NCBI RefSeq assembly: GCF_943169845.1
Contig: NZ_CALPBW010000003.1
Span: forward strand, 62,001 to 126,000
Source: Peptoniphilus rachelemmaiella
Lineage (GTDB): Bacteria > Bacillota > Clostridia > Tissierellales > Peptoniphilaceae
DNA: 64,000 nucleotides
Direction: 5' to 3'
Positions 36,397-44,914 of the stretch are shown here, in pieces (the stretch's first letter is position 1; each line of letters starts with the position of its first letter). The notes under the pieces are model-generated. The model had not been told where the DNA came from and ran no database searches. It worked only from the letters and a program-made list of their open reading frames with translations. The translations under genes were made by a program, and so were the position numbers.

Positions 36397-36425
36397 ATTA
36401 TACACTATGGACATGGGCTTTTTAA
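36397..36425 (-). promoter_or_regulatory. Promoter of the nucleoside ABC operon
   Basis: -35 TTAAAA (36420-36425), 17-nt spacer, -10 TATAAT (36397-36402), lying between the bmpA-like terminator and the ATPase gene. Confidence 0.6.
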
Positions 36426-36431
36426 AGGCAT

Positions 36432-36459
36432 AAAAAAAGAGGGACGCGCCCTCTTTTTT
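36432..36459 (-). terminator. Terminator of the BMP lipoprotein gene
   Basis: AAAAAAGAGGG, short loop, CCCTCTTTTTT: a strong hairpin symmetrical in both directions, just after the stop codon. Confidence 0.9.
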
Positions 36460-36469
36460 ACGATCAAAT

Positions 36470-37561
36470 TTATTTAGCTTCAAATTTTTTGTAGTCTTCT
36501 GCCGTGGCCGGAACCTTGATTTCGCCCTTAACGATTTTTTCTTTAATCGCCTTGATCTTGTCGAGAATTTCCGGTTTTACATTCTTGTCGCTGGAAGGTG
36601 CGATATCGACGGTGTCGCCGTCTTTAAGACCGTAGCTCAGGTTTTTGCCGCCGGGGAATTCTTCGCCCTTAGACATACCTTCGAGCACTTTGTAAACAGC
36701 GCTGTCGGCACGTTTCATCGCCGAAGTGAGTACATTGTCGGGTGCGATGTCGTTTTGATCGCGGTCTACGCCGATAACCCACTTGTCTTGGTCTTTTGCC
36801 GCTTCGATAACGCCGTCGCCTGCGCCGCCGGATGCGTGGAAGATGACGTCGCAACCTTGTTGATACATATTGGTTGCAATGCTCTTGCCCTTGGCAGCGT
36901 CGGAGAAGTTACCGACATATTGGCTAACCACATCGACCTTTTGGCCTTTTTCCTTGGCTGCTTGATCCACACCGGCTCTGTAGCCATATTCAAATACTTG
37001 AATAACCGTGGATTCTTGACCGCCGACGAAACCGACTTTGTTGGATTCGGTAGTGAGACCGGCAATGTAGCCGACGAGGAAGGAAGGTTCTTCCGCTTTA
37101 AATTGGATACCTGCCAAGTTGTCCGGTGCATTTTCGTAGGTATAGTCTACGATTAAGAATTGCACGTCGGGATTGGCTTCTGCGGCTTCGAGCATGGCAT
37201 CGCCTAAGTTGAAGCCGGCGGCGACTATGACGTCGTTTCCTGCTTCAAGCAACGTTTCGATGTTGGGCGCATAGTCGTTGGCTTCTTTGGATTCTTGGTA
37301 GGATACGTCGAATCCGAAGTCGTCGTGGACTTTTTGCAGACCTTCCCATACACCTTGGTTGAAGGATTGGTCGTTGATACCGCCTTCGTCGGTGACGAAG
37401 CCTACTTTTAATTTTTTGCCGTCTTTATCGCCGGCATCGGCTGCGGCATTGTTAGCAGCCTTATTATCGTTAGCTGCTTTGTCGTTGGATGCGCCGCCAC
37501 AGGCCGTAAGCACGAAAATGGACAGCATCGTCACTGCAAGAAGTAGCGATCTTTTTTTCAT
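36470..37561 (-). CDS. BMP-family nucleoside-binding lipoprotein (BmpA/Med-like)
   Basis: A 363-residue periplasmic-type binding protein. The signal peptide ends in a lipobox with Cys21 (VLTAC), followed by a 35-residue Asn/Ala/Lys linker and a BMP domain (KVGFVTDEGGINDQSFNQGVWEGL, then QVFEYGYRAGVDQAA and HASGGAGDGVIEAAKD). It delivers purine nucleosides to the ABC importer encoded next. The ATG at 37561 follows AAGGGGG; the frame runs 35 codons further up but crosses the promoter. Its own terminator and promoter make it a separate, likely more abundant, transcript from the ATPase/permease genes. Confidence 0.94.
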   Translation of the reverse strand: MKKRSLLLAVTMLSIFVLTACGGASNDKAANDNKAANNAAADAGDKDGKKLKVGFVTDEGGINDQSFNQGVWEGLQKVHDDFGFDVSYQESKEANDYAPNIETLLEAGNDVIVAAGFNLGDAMLEAAEANPDVQFLIVDYTYENAPDNLAGIQFKAEEPSFLVGYIAGLTTESNKVGFVGGQESTVIQVFEYGYRAGVDQAAKEKGQKVDVVSQYVGNFSDAAKGKSIATNMYQQGCDVIFHASGGAGDGVIEAAKDQDKWVIGVDRDQNDIAPDNVLTSAMKRADSAVYKVLEGMSKGEEFPGGKNLSYGLKDGDTVDIAPSSDKNVKPEILDKIKAIKEKIVKGEIKVPATAEDYKKFEAK

Positions 37562-37589
37562 AATTTCCCCCTTAATTTGATCTGACTTT

Positions 37590-37618
37590 ATTATAATATG
37601 CTTCATACAAAAATTCAA
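37590..37618 (-). promoter_or_regulatory. Promoter of the BMP lipoprotein gene
   Basis: -35 TTGAAT (37613-37618), 17-nt spacer, -10 TATAAT (37590-37595). Confidence 0.75.
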
Positions 37619-37636
37619 CGAGAGAAGGTTTTCCGT

Positions 37637-37664
37637 TAAAAAGAGCGCACCGAAAGGCACGCTC
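37637..37664 (-). terminator. Terminator of the 342-residue membrane protein gene
   Basis: Minus-strand GAGCGTGCC, loop TTTC, GGTGCGCTC, TTTTT. Confidence 0.75.
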
Positions 37665-37669
37665 ATGCA

Positions 37670-38698
37670 TTATAGATAAAATCCCTTGGGTACGGCGAAG
37701 AGATAAGTGGCGATAAGAAAGACCACAATGGCCATGGCCAGCGCCTGTTTAAAGTCCGCCGTCTTTAATTTCAAGCGACTTCTTGCCATTAACTTAAAGA
37801 GCAAATAGCCCACAAAGGCCAACACGGGCATGGCGATGAAAATGCCGCCGTTGGTCGGCGCCTTTAAGCGAAGGGCCGGAAGGGCAAAGGCCAACAGCAT
37901 CATGGCAACGTAGACCGCGGGGAAAAGGCGCCGCCGGTCCAAAAGCAAGATGGCGAGGCCGAGCACCGTGGATGCAATGGCCGCGACAATGGCGACGGTT
38001 CTCACCATATGGGCGCGGCTCATAACGCCTTGATCCATTAGCTCCAAAGTATTGATGTAGATGCCGGATTGATTTTTCGTCGACGTTTCCGGCCGGAGTC
38101 CTTTGTCTTCAATGCCCAAAGCATCGGAGAATTTATCCACTTTTGCATTGGTCAAAAAGACGCCGATATCGGCCATGGTTCTTCCCGTATAGACGGAAAC
38201 CGTGGCGGGATCCGTGACGACGGTAAAGGCATAATCTTCCACCTCTTCACTTAAAGGGATACGCATTTCCGAGGTGGGTTGGAAAGTGAGCTTCTCCTTG
38301 CTCAGCACTTTTTTCAGCTGTAAATTGTCGTAAACCGCCCCGTTAATCTTATCGTATTCGCCCTTGAGCGTTACCTTGCTCTTGGAGCCGTTGGCACCTT
38401 TCGGCAAATACACATTGCGCACGGGTACGCCTAAAACACGCACACTGGTGTCTTTTCCCTGATACTGGAATTTTACATCGTAACGATACAAAACCTTCGG
38501 GCCCTTTACGATCCGCCGGGTCACCTGTAAATTGTCGATGCGGGCGGGGTCGTCGAAGATCAAGCCGTCGAAGGCGGCATTTTTTTCCTCATCCGACGAC
38601 AACGCCACTTTATCCATCATCAGGGGCGTGAACGTGAGTAGAAAGCACAATAATAAAAAAACAACGAATATAATTCCATTTTTGAATTGTTTCTGCAT
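37670..38698 (-). CDS. Unrecognised membrane protein with large external domain
   Basis: 342 residues that I cannot assign to a family. There is one N-terminal transmembrane helix (~7-27), then a ~200-residue hydrophilic, presumably extracytoplasmic region (beta-strand-like, rich in charged residues), then four C-terminal helices (~234-256, 262-281, 286-305 and 318-338). The layout of one helix, a large loop and a helical bundle loosely recalls TMEM43-like proteins, but I see no diagnostic motif. The ATG at 38698 lies 6 nt after AAGGGGG. It has its own extended -10 promoter and terminator. A divergent gene for another small membrane protein shares the intergenic region. Confidence 0.75.
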   Translation of the reverse strand: MQKQFKNGIIFVVFLLLCFLLTFTPLMMDKVALSSDEEKNAAFDGLIFDDPARIDNLQVTRRIVKGPKVLYRYDVKFQYQGKDTSVRVLGVPVRNVYLPKGANGSKSKVTLKGEYDKINGAVYDNLQLKKVLSKEKLTFQPTSEMRIPLSEEVEDYAFTVVTDPATVSVYTGRTMADIGVFLTNAKVDKFSDALGIEDKGLRPETSTKNQSGIYINTLELMDQGVMSRAHMVRTVAIVAAIASTVLGLAILLLDRRRLFPAVYVAMMLLAFALPALRLKAPTNGGIFIAMPVLAFVGYLLFKLMARSRLKLKTADFKQALAMAIVVFLIATYLFAVPKGFYL

Positions 38699-38731
38699 AG
38701 TCATCCCCCTTATGCGTACTGATTTTTTCTT

Positions 38732-38760
38732 ATCATACCATATACTTTCACATTTATCAC
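38732..38760 (-). promoter_or_regulatory. Promoter of the 342-residue membrane protein
   Basis: -35 GTGATA (38755-38760), 17-nt spacer, extended -10 TGG-TATGAT (38732-38737). Confidence 0.6.
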
Positions 38761-38775
38761 CGATAAATTGAAAAA

Positions 38776-38806
38776 CCTTTTCACGAAAAGGCGGCTATGC
38801 TATACT
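38776..38806 (+). promoter_or_regulatory. Promoter of the 156-residue membrane protein with overlapping palindrome
   Basis: -35 TTTTCA (38778-38783), 17-nt spacer, extended -10 TGC-TATACT (38801-38806). The perfect palindrome CCTTTTC-AC-GAAAAGG (38776-38791) covers the -35 and could be an operator between the divergent genes. Confidence 0.5.
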
Positions 38807-38822
38807 AAAAGCGGAGGTTGAC

Positions 38823-39293
38823 ATGACGATAGAAAAAAGCAAATTCTTAAATATACTGAAAGCTGTAGACTACCTGGCCATGCTCACCATGATAATATTG
38901 GCCTTTATCCATCCCTTCTTTCCCGTCTACGACGAGGCGGGCAAGCTTATGGAAAATGCGGCGCTCCTTCGAATCGCCGTGGTTATCGCCGTCTTATTTG
39001 TCGGCATCCCGATTTTCAGCAAGGAAATTACCGCCATTCGTAAAAACAAAAAGCCCTACGACTTAAAAAAGAAAAACAACACGGTGTTTTTGCCCAAAGT
39101 CAATTTCTTTTTGGCCGCCCTCTTCGCCGTGGCCACCGTCGTCTTTGTGCCCATGGCCATCGTCCATTACGCCGACAAAGGCCCGCAGTGGCAAGCATTT
39201 TACGCCCTCTTCTACATTTTCGTCTACATCGGCATCGGCTCCCGCCTGCAACTGAAGCCGGGGCTTTTTCCGCAAAAAAAGATTAAATCCTGA
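38823..39293 (+). CDS. Unrecognised small four-helix membrane protein
   Basis: 156 residues with four predicted transmembrane helices (~14-33, 48-66, 93-115 and 124-141) and basic cytoplasmic loops (KEITAIRKNKKPYDLKKKNN between helices 2 and 3). No catalytic motif is visible and I do not recognise the family. The ATG follows GGAGG at 5 nt. It is a lone plus-strand gene divergent from the 342-residue membrane protein, with which it may be functionally paired. Confidence 0.75.
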   Translation: MTIEKSKFLNILKAVDYLAMLTMIILAFIHPFFPVYDEAGKLMENAALLRIAVVIAVLFVGIPIFSKEITAIRKNKKPYDLKKKNNTVFLPKVNFFLAALFAVATVVFVPMAIVHYADKGPQWQAFYALFYIFVYIGIGSRLQLKPGLFPQKKIKS

Positions 39294-39298
39294 TTAAG

Positions 39299-39325
39299 TA
39301 AAAAGCTCGGCAAAGGCCGAGCTTT
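39299..39325 (-). terminator. Terminator of the rubredoxin-reductase-like gene
   Basis: Minus-strand AAAGCTCGGC, loop, GCCGAGCTTTTTA. Confidence 0.8.
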
Positions 39326-39347
39326 ATCCCCGAAAGGGGATTTTTTT
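39326..39347 (+). terminator. Terminator of the 156-residue membrane protein gene
   Basis: ATCCCC, loop GAAA, GGGGAT and a seven-T run; adjacent to the opposing terminator. Confidence 0.85.
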
Positions 39348-39352
39348 ATTTC

Positions 39353-40540
39353 TTATCGCTTTTTAAAGGGATACACGCTGTCCAATGCTTCTTCGATGGG
39401 CGCGTTGGCCTCCACCAGTTTGCGGTAGGTGCTCATGGCTTTCGTGTCGCCGTAAAGGATAACGCCGGTGACTTTGCCTTCTTTTGCGTAGAGGCGATGG
39501 TGTTCGTCGCCTTCGTCGTAGAAGTAGATGTCGCCTTCGTCGATAACGCCTGCGGAGAAGATTTGAACGGTGTCCAGATCCAGCTTCGTGTGGCTCTTCG
39601 GATCTTCGTAGGATGCGTCGCCACCTGCCATATTGGCACCTGCCACTTTGCCCATGGCGCGAGCGGCGGGCCAAATGCCCAGCACGCGGCCTTCCACTTC
39701 CGCCACGTCGCCGGCGGCCCACACGTTTTCAATCGTTGTTTTTAAGCTTCTGTCTACGACCACGCCTCGGTTGATTTCCAGGCCCGTGTCTTTAAACAGG
39801 GCCGTATTCGGGCTAACGCCGACAGAGAGTAAGACCATGTCCATTTTCGCCGTGGTGCCGTCGTCGAAGGCAATGGCTTCCAATTGTTTGTCGCCGATAA
39901 AGGCTTCGGTGTTTTTTCCGCCATAGACCATAAAGCCCAGGTCTTTCATTTCTTCGTTGAGCATCATGCCCAGTTCCCTGTCTACTTGGCGGTTGAGCAG
40001 GTAGTCGCTGCGATTGATGATGGCGACGACGTGTCCACTTTGCTTCAGGCTGTTGGCCGCTTCAAGGCCCAAAAGGCCGCCGCCGATGACGCCGATCACT
40101 TTCGATTCGTCGAGATTTTTCAAATAGCTTTGAATGGCCCTTAGGTCATGGAAATTTCTCAAGGTAAAGATGCCATCAATGTCTTTGTTTTTGTAGGGCG
40201 GTACATTGGCATGGCTGCCGTTTGCCAAGAGGATTTTCTCCCCTTTCAGGCATTCGCCTGTTTTTAAGGTGACGGTCATGGCGTCGAAATCCACCGCTGC
40301 CGCTTCGCCGTCTACATTGACGTCGATGCCGATTTTTTCGGCCCAATCTTCTTTATCTAAATAGGGAACCTCCGGGGCATCTTCCCCTAAAAGATCCGTA
40401 AGTTGAATGCGAAAATAGGGCTGTTCCTTTTCGTTACCCAAAAGGATCAAGCTGCCTTCTTTGTCGTGTTTTCTGATTTCTTTAGCCGCCGTGACGCCGG
40501 CAATGCCGCCGCCGATGATGATGTATTTATATGTTTTCAA
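39353..40540 (-). CDS. FAD/NAD(P)-dependent oxidoreductase, NADH:rubredoxin reductase-like
   Basis: A 395-residue pyridine nucleotide-disulfide-type flavoprotein. It has a FAD-binding GGGIAGVTAAKEIRK at the N-terminus, an NAD-binding GVIGGGLLGLEAANSLKQSG in the middle and a second FAD motif with VWAAGDVAEVEG. There is no redox-active CxxxxC, which fits NADH:rubredoxin oxidoreductase or nitrite-reductase-like flavoproteins. With the rubredoxin at 62.97 kb it could supply electrons for O2/ROS reduction. The start is a TTG at 40540, 9 nt after GAGGAGG. It lies 30 nt after potD with no terminator between, so some potD read-through is likely. Confidence 0.82.
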   Translation of the reverse strand: MKTYKYIIIGGGIAGVTAAKEIRKHDKEGSLILLGNEKEQPYFRIQLTDLLGEDAPEVPYLDKEDWAEKIGIDVNVDGEAAAVDFDAMTVTLKTGECLKGEKILLANGSHANVPPYKNKDIDGIFTLRNFHDLRAIQSYLKNLDESKVIGVIGGGLLGLEAANSLKQSGHVVAIINRSDYLLNRQVDRELGMMLNEEMKDLGFMVYGGKNTEAFIGDKQLEAIAFDDGTTAKMDMVLLSVGVSPNTALFKDTGLEINRGVVVDRSLKTTIENVWAAGDVAEVEGRVLGIWPAARAMGKVAGANMAGGDASYEDPKSHTKLDLDTVQIFSAGVIDEGDIYFYDEGDEHHRLYAKEGKVTGVILYGDTKAMSTYRKLVEANAPIEEALDSVYPFKKR

Positions 40541-40570
40541 TCCTTTTATCCTCCTCTATTCACTGCCCGC

Positions 40571-41608
40571 TTACCTTGCCGTGACTTCCGTCCATATTCT
40601 ATCATACACTTCTACAAAATCGTGTAGGTCCCGATACACCTCTAAGGGTGGCAGACGATCGAAGTCCGGATAGGCCACGGGGTCTTCTCGAAGTGCCTTG
40701 GGCAGCAAGGCGATGGCTTCGGGAATGGGCGTGGCAAATCCCACATTGTGGGTCGCATTTTGTGCCGCAATGTCCGGTCGGGACATGAAATTAATAAATG
40801 CCATGGCTCCCTTCGGGTTTTTCGATTGCTTGGGAACCGCAAAGGAATCGTACCATATATTTGTACCCTCTTTCGGTATAATGTATTCCAAGGATTTATT
40901 TTCTTGGCGCATCATGGCCGCATCGCCGGAGTACATAACGGAAAGGGACGCATCGCCTTGGCTCATGACGTCTCGGCCTTCGTCGGCGAGGTAGGCGTAG
41001 ACCAAGGGTTTTTGCGCAATTAAGGCTTCCTTCGCCTCTTCCAGCTCTTTCATGGAGCGGCTGTTCATGGAATAGCCCAAATATTTCAGGGCAATGGCGA
41101 TGGAATCTCGCTGGGAATTATACATGATGATTTCGTTTTTGTATTTCTTATCCCACAAAGCACTCCAGGAATCCACGGGCTCTTTTACATAATCGCGGTT
41201 CACCACGATGCCCAAAGTCCCCCAGAAATAGGGCACGCTGTATTTGTTCCCGGGATCGTAATCCATGTTTAGAATCCGCTTGTCCAGCTTTTTCATGTTG
41301 GGGATTTGATCGTAGTCCAAGGGAAGGAGCATGTCTTCGCGAATCATCCGCTCCACCATGTATTCCGACGGCACGATGACGTCGTAGGGGTCGTTGGATT
41401 TTTTCAGCTTCACATACAAGTCTTCGTTGGAGGCGAAGGTGTCGTAGATGACCTTGATCCCCGTTTCTTTTTCGAAGGCACGGATCGTGGCCATGTCCAT
41501 ATAGTCGCCCCAGTTGTAGACGTGGATGGTCTCTTTGCTGCTCCCTGTTTTTCCGCAGGCCGTAAGAAAGAGCATCGCCACTAAAATAAAAATCGATAGT
41601 CGCTTCAT
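40571..41608 (-). CDS. potD: Spermidine/putrescine-binding lipoprotein PotD
   Basis: A 345-residue solute-binding lipoprotein for polyamines. The lipobox is FLTAC (Cys18). The mature part begins IHVYNWGDYMDMATIRAFEKETG, a PotD/PotF hallmark, and goes on with YDVIVPSEYMVERM, PYFWGTLGIVVNRDYV and acidic/aromatic pocket residues. The ATG comes one base after the potC stop (TAA-T-ATG), within GAGGTGTAAT. Final subunit gene of potABCD. Confidence 0.95.
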   Translation of the reverse strand: MKRLSIFILVAMLFLTACGKTGSSKETIHVYNWGDYMDMATIRAFEKETGIKVIYDTFASNEDLYVKLKKSNDPYDVIVPSEYMVERMIREDMLLPLDYDQIPNMKKLDKRILNMDYDPGNKYSVPYFWGTLGIVVNRDYVKEPVDSWSALWDKKYKNEIIMYNSQRDSIAIALKYLGYSMNSRSMKELEEAKEALIAQKPLVYAYLADEGRDVMSQGDASLSVMYSGDAAMMRQENKSLEYIIPKEGTNIWYDSFAVPKQSKNPKGAMAFINFMSRPDIAAQNATHNVGFATPIPEAIALLPKALREDPVAYPDFDRLPPLEVYRDLHDFVEVYDRIWTEVTAR

Positions 41609-41609
41609 A

Positions 41610-42389
41610 TTACACCTCTAAATCCACCAGGTCGATGTCCCGCTTGTTTAACAGGAGCAAGAGCGCCAGCACCGCCGCAAAAAGCAGGGTAGACAAGGCA
41701 TTCATGGAGGGATTGATCCCGGTTTTCGCCATGGAATACAGGGTGATGGACAGATTGCTCACGCCTTGCCCCGTGGTGAAAAAGGAAATAATAAAGTCGT
41801 CGATGGACAGGGTGAAGGCCATGAGGGCGCCGGTAGCGATGCCCGGTTTGATTTGGGGCACGATGACGTAACGCAGCACTTCCGGTGTTTTTGCGCCTAA
41901 ATCGTAGGCGGCTTCCACGGTGTTTTTGTCCAGCTGATCCAATTTCGGCAACACGGAAAGAATCACGTAGGGAAGGCAAAAGACGATGTGGGACAGAATC
42001 ATGGTCAAAAGCCCCTGTTCCATGGCCAAAAAACCGAAGAGACTCATGAGGGCGATGGCGGTGACGATGTCGGGATTTAAGACGGGCAGGTAGTTGATGT
42101 TTAAAATCACGGCCTGACTCCGCTTGGAAAAGGCCCGAATGCCGATGGCGGACAGGGTGCCTACCACGGTGGAGATCGCCGTGGCCACGACAGCCACCAA
42201 GACCGTGGTGTAAAAGCTTTTTAAGATAATGGGGTCGGAAAATAAATCCGTGTACCAATGGGTGGTAAAGCCCGCCCACACGCCGCGCAATTTCGTGTCG
42301 TTAAAGCTGAAGACGATAAGCACCACAATGGGCAGATACAAAAATAAAAGCATAAGCCCCAAGTAGGCGTTTCTGATTTTATTTCCCAC
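41610..42389 (-). CDS. potC: Spermidine/putrescine ABC permease PotC
   Basis: A 259-residue permease with six transmembrane segments and the EAAYDLGAKTPEVLRYVIVPQI EAA loop that docks on the ATPase. It begins with the membrane-facing LFLYLPIVVLIVFSFNDTK typical of PotC. The start is a GTG at 42389, preceded by AGGAGGTCGCC and overlapping the end of potB by 11 nt. Confidence 0.95.
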   Translation of the reverse strand: MGNKIRNAYLGLMLLFLYLPIVVLIVFSFNDTKLRGVWAGFTTHWYTDLFSDPIILKSFYTTVLVAVVATAISTVVGTLSAIGIRAFSKRSQAVILNINYLPVLNPDIVTAIALMSLFGFLAMEQGLLTMILSHIVFCLPYVILSVLPKLDQLDKNTVEAAYDLGAKTPEVLRYVIVPQIKPGIATGALMAFTLSIDDFIISFFTTGQGVSNLSITLYSMAKTGINPSMNALSTLLFAAVLALLLLLNKRDIDLVDLEV

Positions 42390-43212
42390 GGCGACCTCCT
42401 TTCGGGCGCTTTTCGCCTACGAGGCGAAAGACGACGAGCATAATAAGCAAAATAGCGATGAGCACCACGGCAATGGCGGAGCCGAAGGCCCAATTGCCCG
42501 TGAGGCGGAATTGTTGTTCGATAATATTGCCCACCAGGTAATACTTGTTTCCCCCGAGAAGGGAGGAGATGACAAAGGTGGACAGGGCCGGAATAAAGCA
42601 CATTAAGATGCCGCTGTAGATTCCGGGCATGGATAGGGGCAAGGTGACTTTTAAAAAGGCCGTGGCCGGACCGGCACCGAGATCCTGTGCCGCTTCCAAA
42701 TAGGAGCGATCCATTTTCTGTAAAATCGTGTAAATAGGCAGCACCATAAAGGGAAGAAAGTTGTAGATCATCCCCATGAGGATGGCGCCCTGATTGTACA
42801 TCATATCGAAGGGTCCCAGGCCGAGAAGGTGAAAGGCTTTGTTTAAGACGCCGTTTCGCCCGAGAAGGGTGATCCACGCGTAGGTCCTCAAGAGAAAATT
42901 CATCCACATGGGAATGACGAAGAGGAGAATCAGCATGGAGCTCGTCTTGGGCTTGGTGCTTGAGATGGCGTAGGCCGCCGGGTAGCCTACCAAGAGGCAG
43001 GCCGCCGTAGACAAGGTGGCCAAGACCACGGAGCGCCACAAAATCCTCAGGTAAAGGGGTTGAAAGAAACGGGCGAATTGGGCCGTGGAAAAGCGGTATT
43101 CCCCCATGTTCATGGTGCCCGCGCCGTTGAAGCTCATAAACAAAACCAAGACCAAGGGCAGGACGATAAATAATACGGCCCAGAAAATATAGGCCGATGC
43201 GTAGCGCCTCAT
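42379..43212 (-). CDS. potB: Spermidine/putrescine ABC permease PotB
   Basis: A 277-residue permease with six transmembrane segments and [21 protein letters not shown] as the EAA loop. [19 protein letters not shown] is highly typical of PotB. Its ATG overlaps the potA stop (ATGA). It is the partner of PotC in the membrane channel. Confidence 0.95.
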   Translation of the reverse strand: MRRYASAYIFWAVLFIVLPLVLVLFMSFNGAGTMNMGEYRFSTAQFARFFQPLYLRILWRSVVLATLSTAACLLVGYPAAYAISSTKPKTSSMLILLFVIPMWMNFLLRTYAWITLLGRNGVLNKAFHLLGLGPFDMMYNQGAILMGMIYNFLPFMVLPIYTILQKMDRSYLEAAQDLGAGPATAFLKVTLPLSMPGIYSGILMCFIPALSTFVISSLLGGNKYYLVGNIIEQQFRLTGNWAFGSAIAVVLIAILLIMLVVFRLVGEKRPKGGRRGK

Positions 43213-44243
43213 GCTTCGGCCTCCATGACGTGGAGATTATCCGGCTCCACATAGATGCCCACCACGGCGCCGGGCTCCCGCGCCACGGTGGATTGCACCA
43301 TCCACTTCTCGCCGTGGACTTCTAAAATCATTTCGTAGTGTACGCCTTTAAAGACGATGGAGGTAACCGTGCCCTGCAGGAGATCGTCGCGGCCCGCTTT
43401 TAATTCCACATCTTCCGGCCGAATAACGATTTGCACCGGCGCATCTTTTTCGAAGCCCGCATCCACGCATTGAAATTCTCTGCCGTAGAAAGAAACCACT
43501 TTGTCTTTCACGAAGCGGCCGTGAATAATGTTGCTCTCGCCGATAAAATTGGCCACAAAGGCATTTTCCGGCTCGTTGTAAATATCCGTTGGCGTGCCGA
43601 TTTGTTGAATGGCGCCGTCTTTCATGACCACCACCGTGTCACTCATGCTCAGGGCTTCTTCCTGATCGTGGGTGACGTAGATGAACGTAATGCCTACCTG
43701 TTCCTGAATCCGCTTCAGCTCAAATTGCATCTGCTTTCTCAGCTTCAAATCCAAGGCGCCTAAGGGCTCGTCCAAAAGGAGAATCTTCGGGTCGTTCACT
43801 AAGGCCCGGGCAATGGCGATGCGCTGTTGCTGACCCCCGGAAAGGGACTGAATGTTTCGCGTGGCCACGTGGGTCAGATTCACCAATTCCAGCATTTCGA
43901 GGACGCGATTGTCGATGGTTGATTTCGGCATTTTCTTCAGCTTCAAACCGAAGGCCACATTGTCGTAAACATTTAAATGAGGAAACAGGGCGTATTTTTG
44001 AAACACCGTGTTCACCGGCCGCTCGTAATGCTTGATTCGAAGCATGTCTTTGCCGTTAAAGAGAAGTGACCCTTCATCGGGCTCCTCAAAGCCCGCGATA
44101 ATTCTTAAAAGGGTGGTCTTCCCGCAGCCGCTGGGCCCGAGAAGGGTTAAAAACTCGCCGTCCCTTACGCTTAAATCGATGCCGTCAAGCACCCGGGTAT
44201 CGTCGAAAGATTTCTTCATGTTTTTAATTTCAATTAATTGCAT
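43209..44243 (-). CDS. potA: Spermidine/putrescine ABC ATPase PotA
   Basis: A 344-residue ATPase: Walker A GPSGCGKT (36-43), Q-loop [17 protein letters not shown], signature [15 protein letters not shown], Walker [13 protein letters not shown] and the switch HDQEEAL, with a C-terminal TOBE regulatory domain (~260-340). The ATG follows AGGAGG. It sits directly after the XRE-cupin regulator gene, the usual set-up for polyamine uptake operons. Confidence 0.95.
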   Translation of the reverse strand: MQLIEIKNMKKSFDDTRVLDGIDLSVRDGEFLTLLGPSGCGKTTLLRIIAGFEEPDEGSLLFNGKDMLRIKHYERPVNTVFQKYALFPHLNVYDNVAFGLKLKKMPKSTIDNRVLEMLELVNLTHVATRNIQSLSGGQQQRIAIARALVNDPKILLLDEPLGALDLKLRKQMQFELKRIQEQVGITFIYVTHDQEEALSMSDTVVVMKDGAIQQIGTPTDIYNEPENAFVANFIGESNIIHGRFVKDKVVSFYGREFQCVDAGFEKDAPVQIVIRPEDVELKAGRDDLLQGTVTSIVFKGVHYEMILEVHGEKWMVQSTVAREPGAVVGIYVEPDNLHVMEAEA

Positions 44244-44256
44244 TCCCTGTCACCTC

Positions 44257-44796
44257 CTAAAAATTCGGCGGGTTACTCACCCAAAGGACCGTCGCTTCCT
44301 CAGACGACAGATTCCTGAAAAAACAGGGGGCATCGCCGGCGGCATAAATCGTATCTTTTTCTTCCACGGAAAACACATCGTCGCCTCGACAAAAATCCAA
44401 TCGTCCGGATAAGACATAGGCGAAAAATTCGCCCTCGAAGGGCGCGAGAACTTTCGACGAACCCATGGGCGCGATGCGCCACAGGGTGGGCTCCATGGCA
44501 TTTTTCTGCGCGTTGGGCACGATGTAATCCACGCCGTAGCCCGCCGCGTCGTCTTCAAAGGTAAAGGCGTCTTCTTCGGAAAAGACGATTTGCGTCTCTT
44601 CCTCGTCTTTGAAAAAAGCCTCCGGGGAGATGCCCAGTGCTTCTAAAATGTCCATAAATGTCGCCACAGAGGGGCTGGTGAGATCCCGCTCCACCTGGGA
44701 AATAAAGCCCTTCGTGAGCTCGCTTCGTTGGGCCAGCTCCTCTTGGGTGAGCTGCTGCACCTGCCTGAGACGACGAATTTTTTGTCCGATGCTCAT
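44257..44796 (-). CDS. XRE-family regulator with C-terminal cupin (PuuR-like)
   Basis: A 179-residue regulator. It has an N-terminal helix-turn-helix (SIGQKIRRLRQVQQLTQEELAQRSELTKGFISQVERD, ~2-57) and a C-terminal cupin (~95-175, with LAPFEGEFFAYVLSGRLDF and AGDAPCFFRN). This architecture is common for repressors of polyamine or amino-acid uptake, with the small molecule bound in the cupin. It is the first gene of the pot operon. The ATG at 44796 follows GGTGATT. Short direct repeats between its promoter and the start may be its own operator. Confidence 0.88.
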   Translation of the reverse strand: MSIGQKIRRLRQVQQLTQEELAQRSELTKGFISQVERDLTSPSVATFMDILEALGISPEAFFKDEEETQIVFSEEDAFTFEDDAAGYGVDYIVPNAQKNAMEPTLWRIAPMGSSKVLAPFEGEFFAYVLSGRLDFCRGDDVFSVEEKDTIYAAGDAPCFFRNLSSEEATVLWVSNPPNF

Positions 44797-44803
44797 AATC
44801 ACC

Positions 44804-44831
44804 ACTAAACTTTAAACTTAATTTACTAAAC
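44804..44831. promoter_or_regulatory. Direct repeats upstream of the XRE-cupin gene (possible operator)
   Basis: ACTAAAC at 44804-44810 and 44825-44831, exactly 21 bp apart (two helix turns), with a related TTTAAAC at 44811-44817. They lie downstream of the -10, where bound repressor would block transcription. Confidence 0.45.
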
Positions 44832-44840
44832 AATAATCGT

Positions 44841-44869
44841 ATTATAAACGTCGCCTTTCCTTCGGTCAA
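44841..44869 (-). promoter_or_regulatory. Promoter of the XRE-potABCD operon
   Basis: -35 TTGACC (44864-44869), 17-nt spacer, -10 TATAAT (44841-44846). Near-consensus, which is consistent with a need for repression. Confidence 0.85.
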
Positions 44870-44882
44870 TAGATTCGCCCAA

Positions 44883-44906
44883 TAAAAAAGCCCGCACATG
44901 GCGAGC
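44883..44906 (-). terminator. Terminator of the tdk-psuK-psuG operon
   Basis: Minus-strand GCTCGC, short loop, GCGGGC, TTTTTT, just after the psuG stop. Confidence 0.75.
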
Positions 44907-44914
44907 AATTTCGT

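Noticed and set aside
37562..37666. Upstream extension of the BMP lipoprotein frame
   Set aside because: It would bury the signal peptide and span a near-consensus promoter; the inner ATG has the signal peptide and AAGGGGG.
42221..43252. A 343-codon minus-strand frame overlapping potB
   Set aside because: It is a shifted frame of potB/potC rich in Arg/His/Leu/Ser; potB itself has the permease motifs and the proper start.
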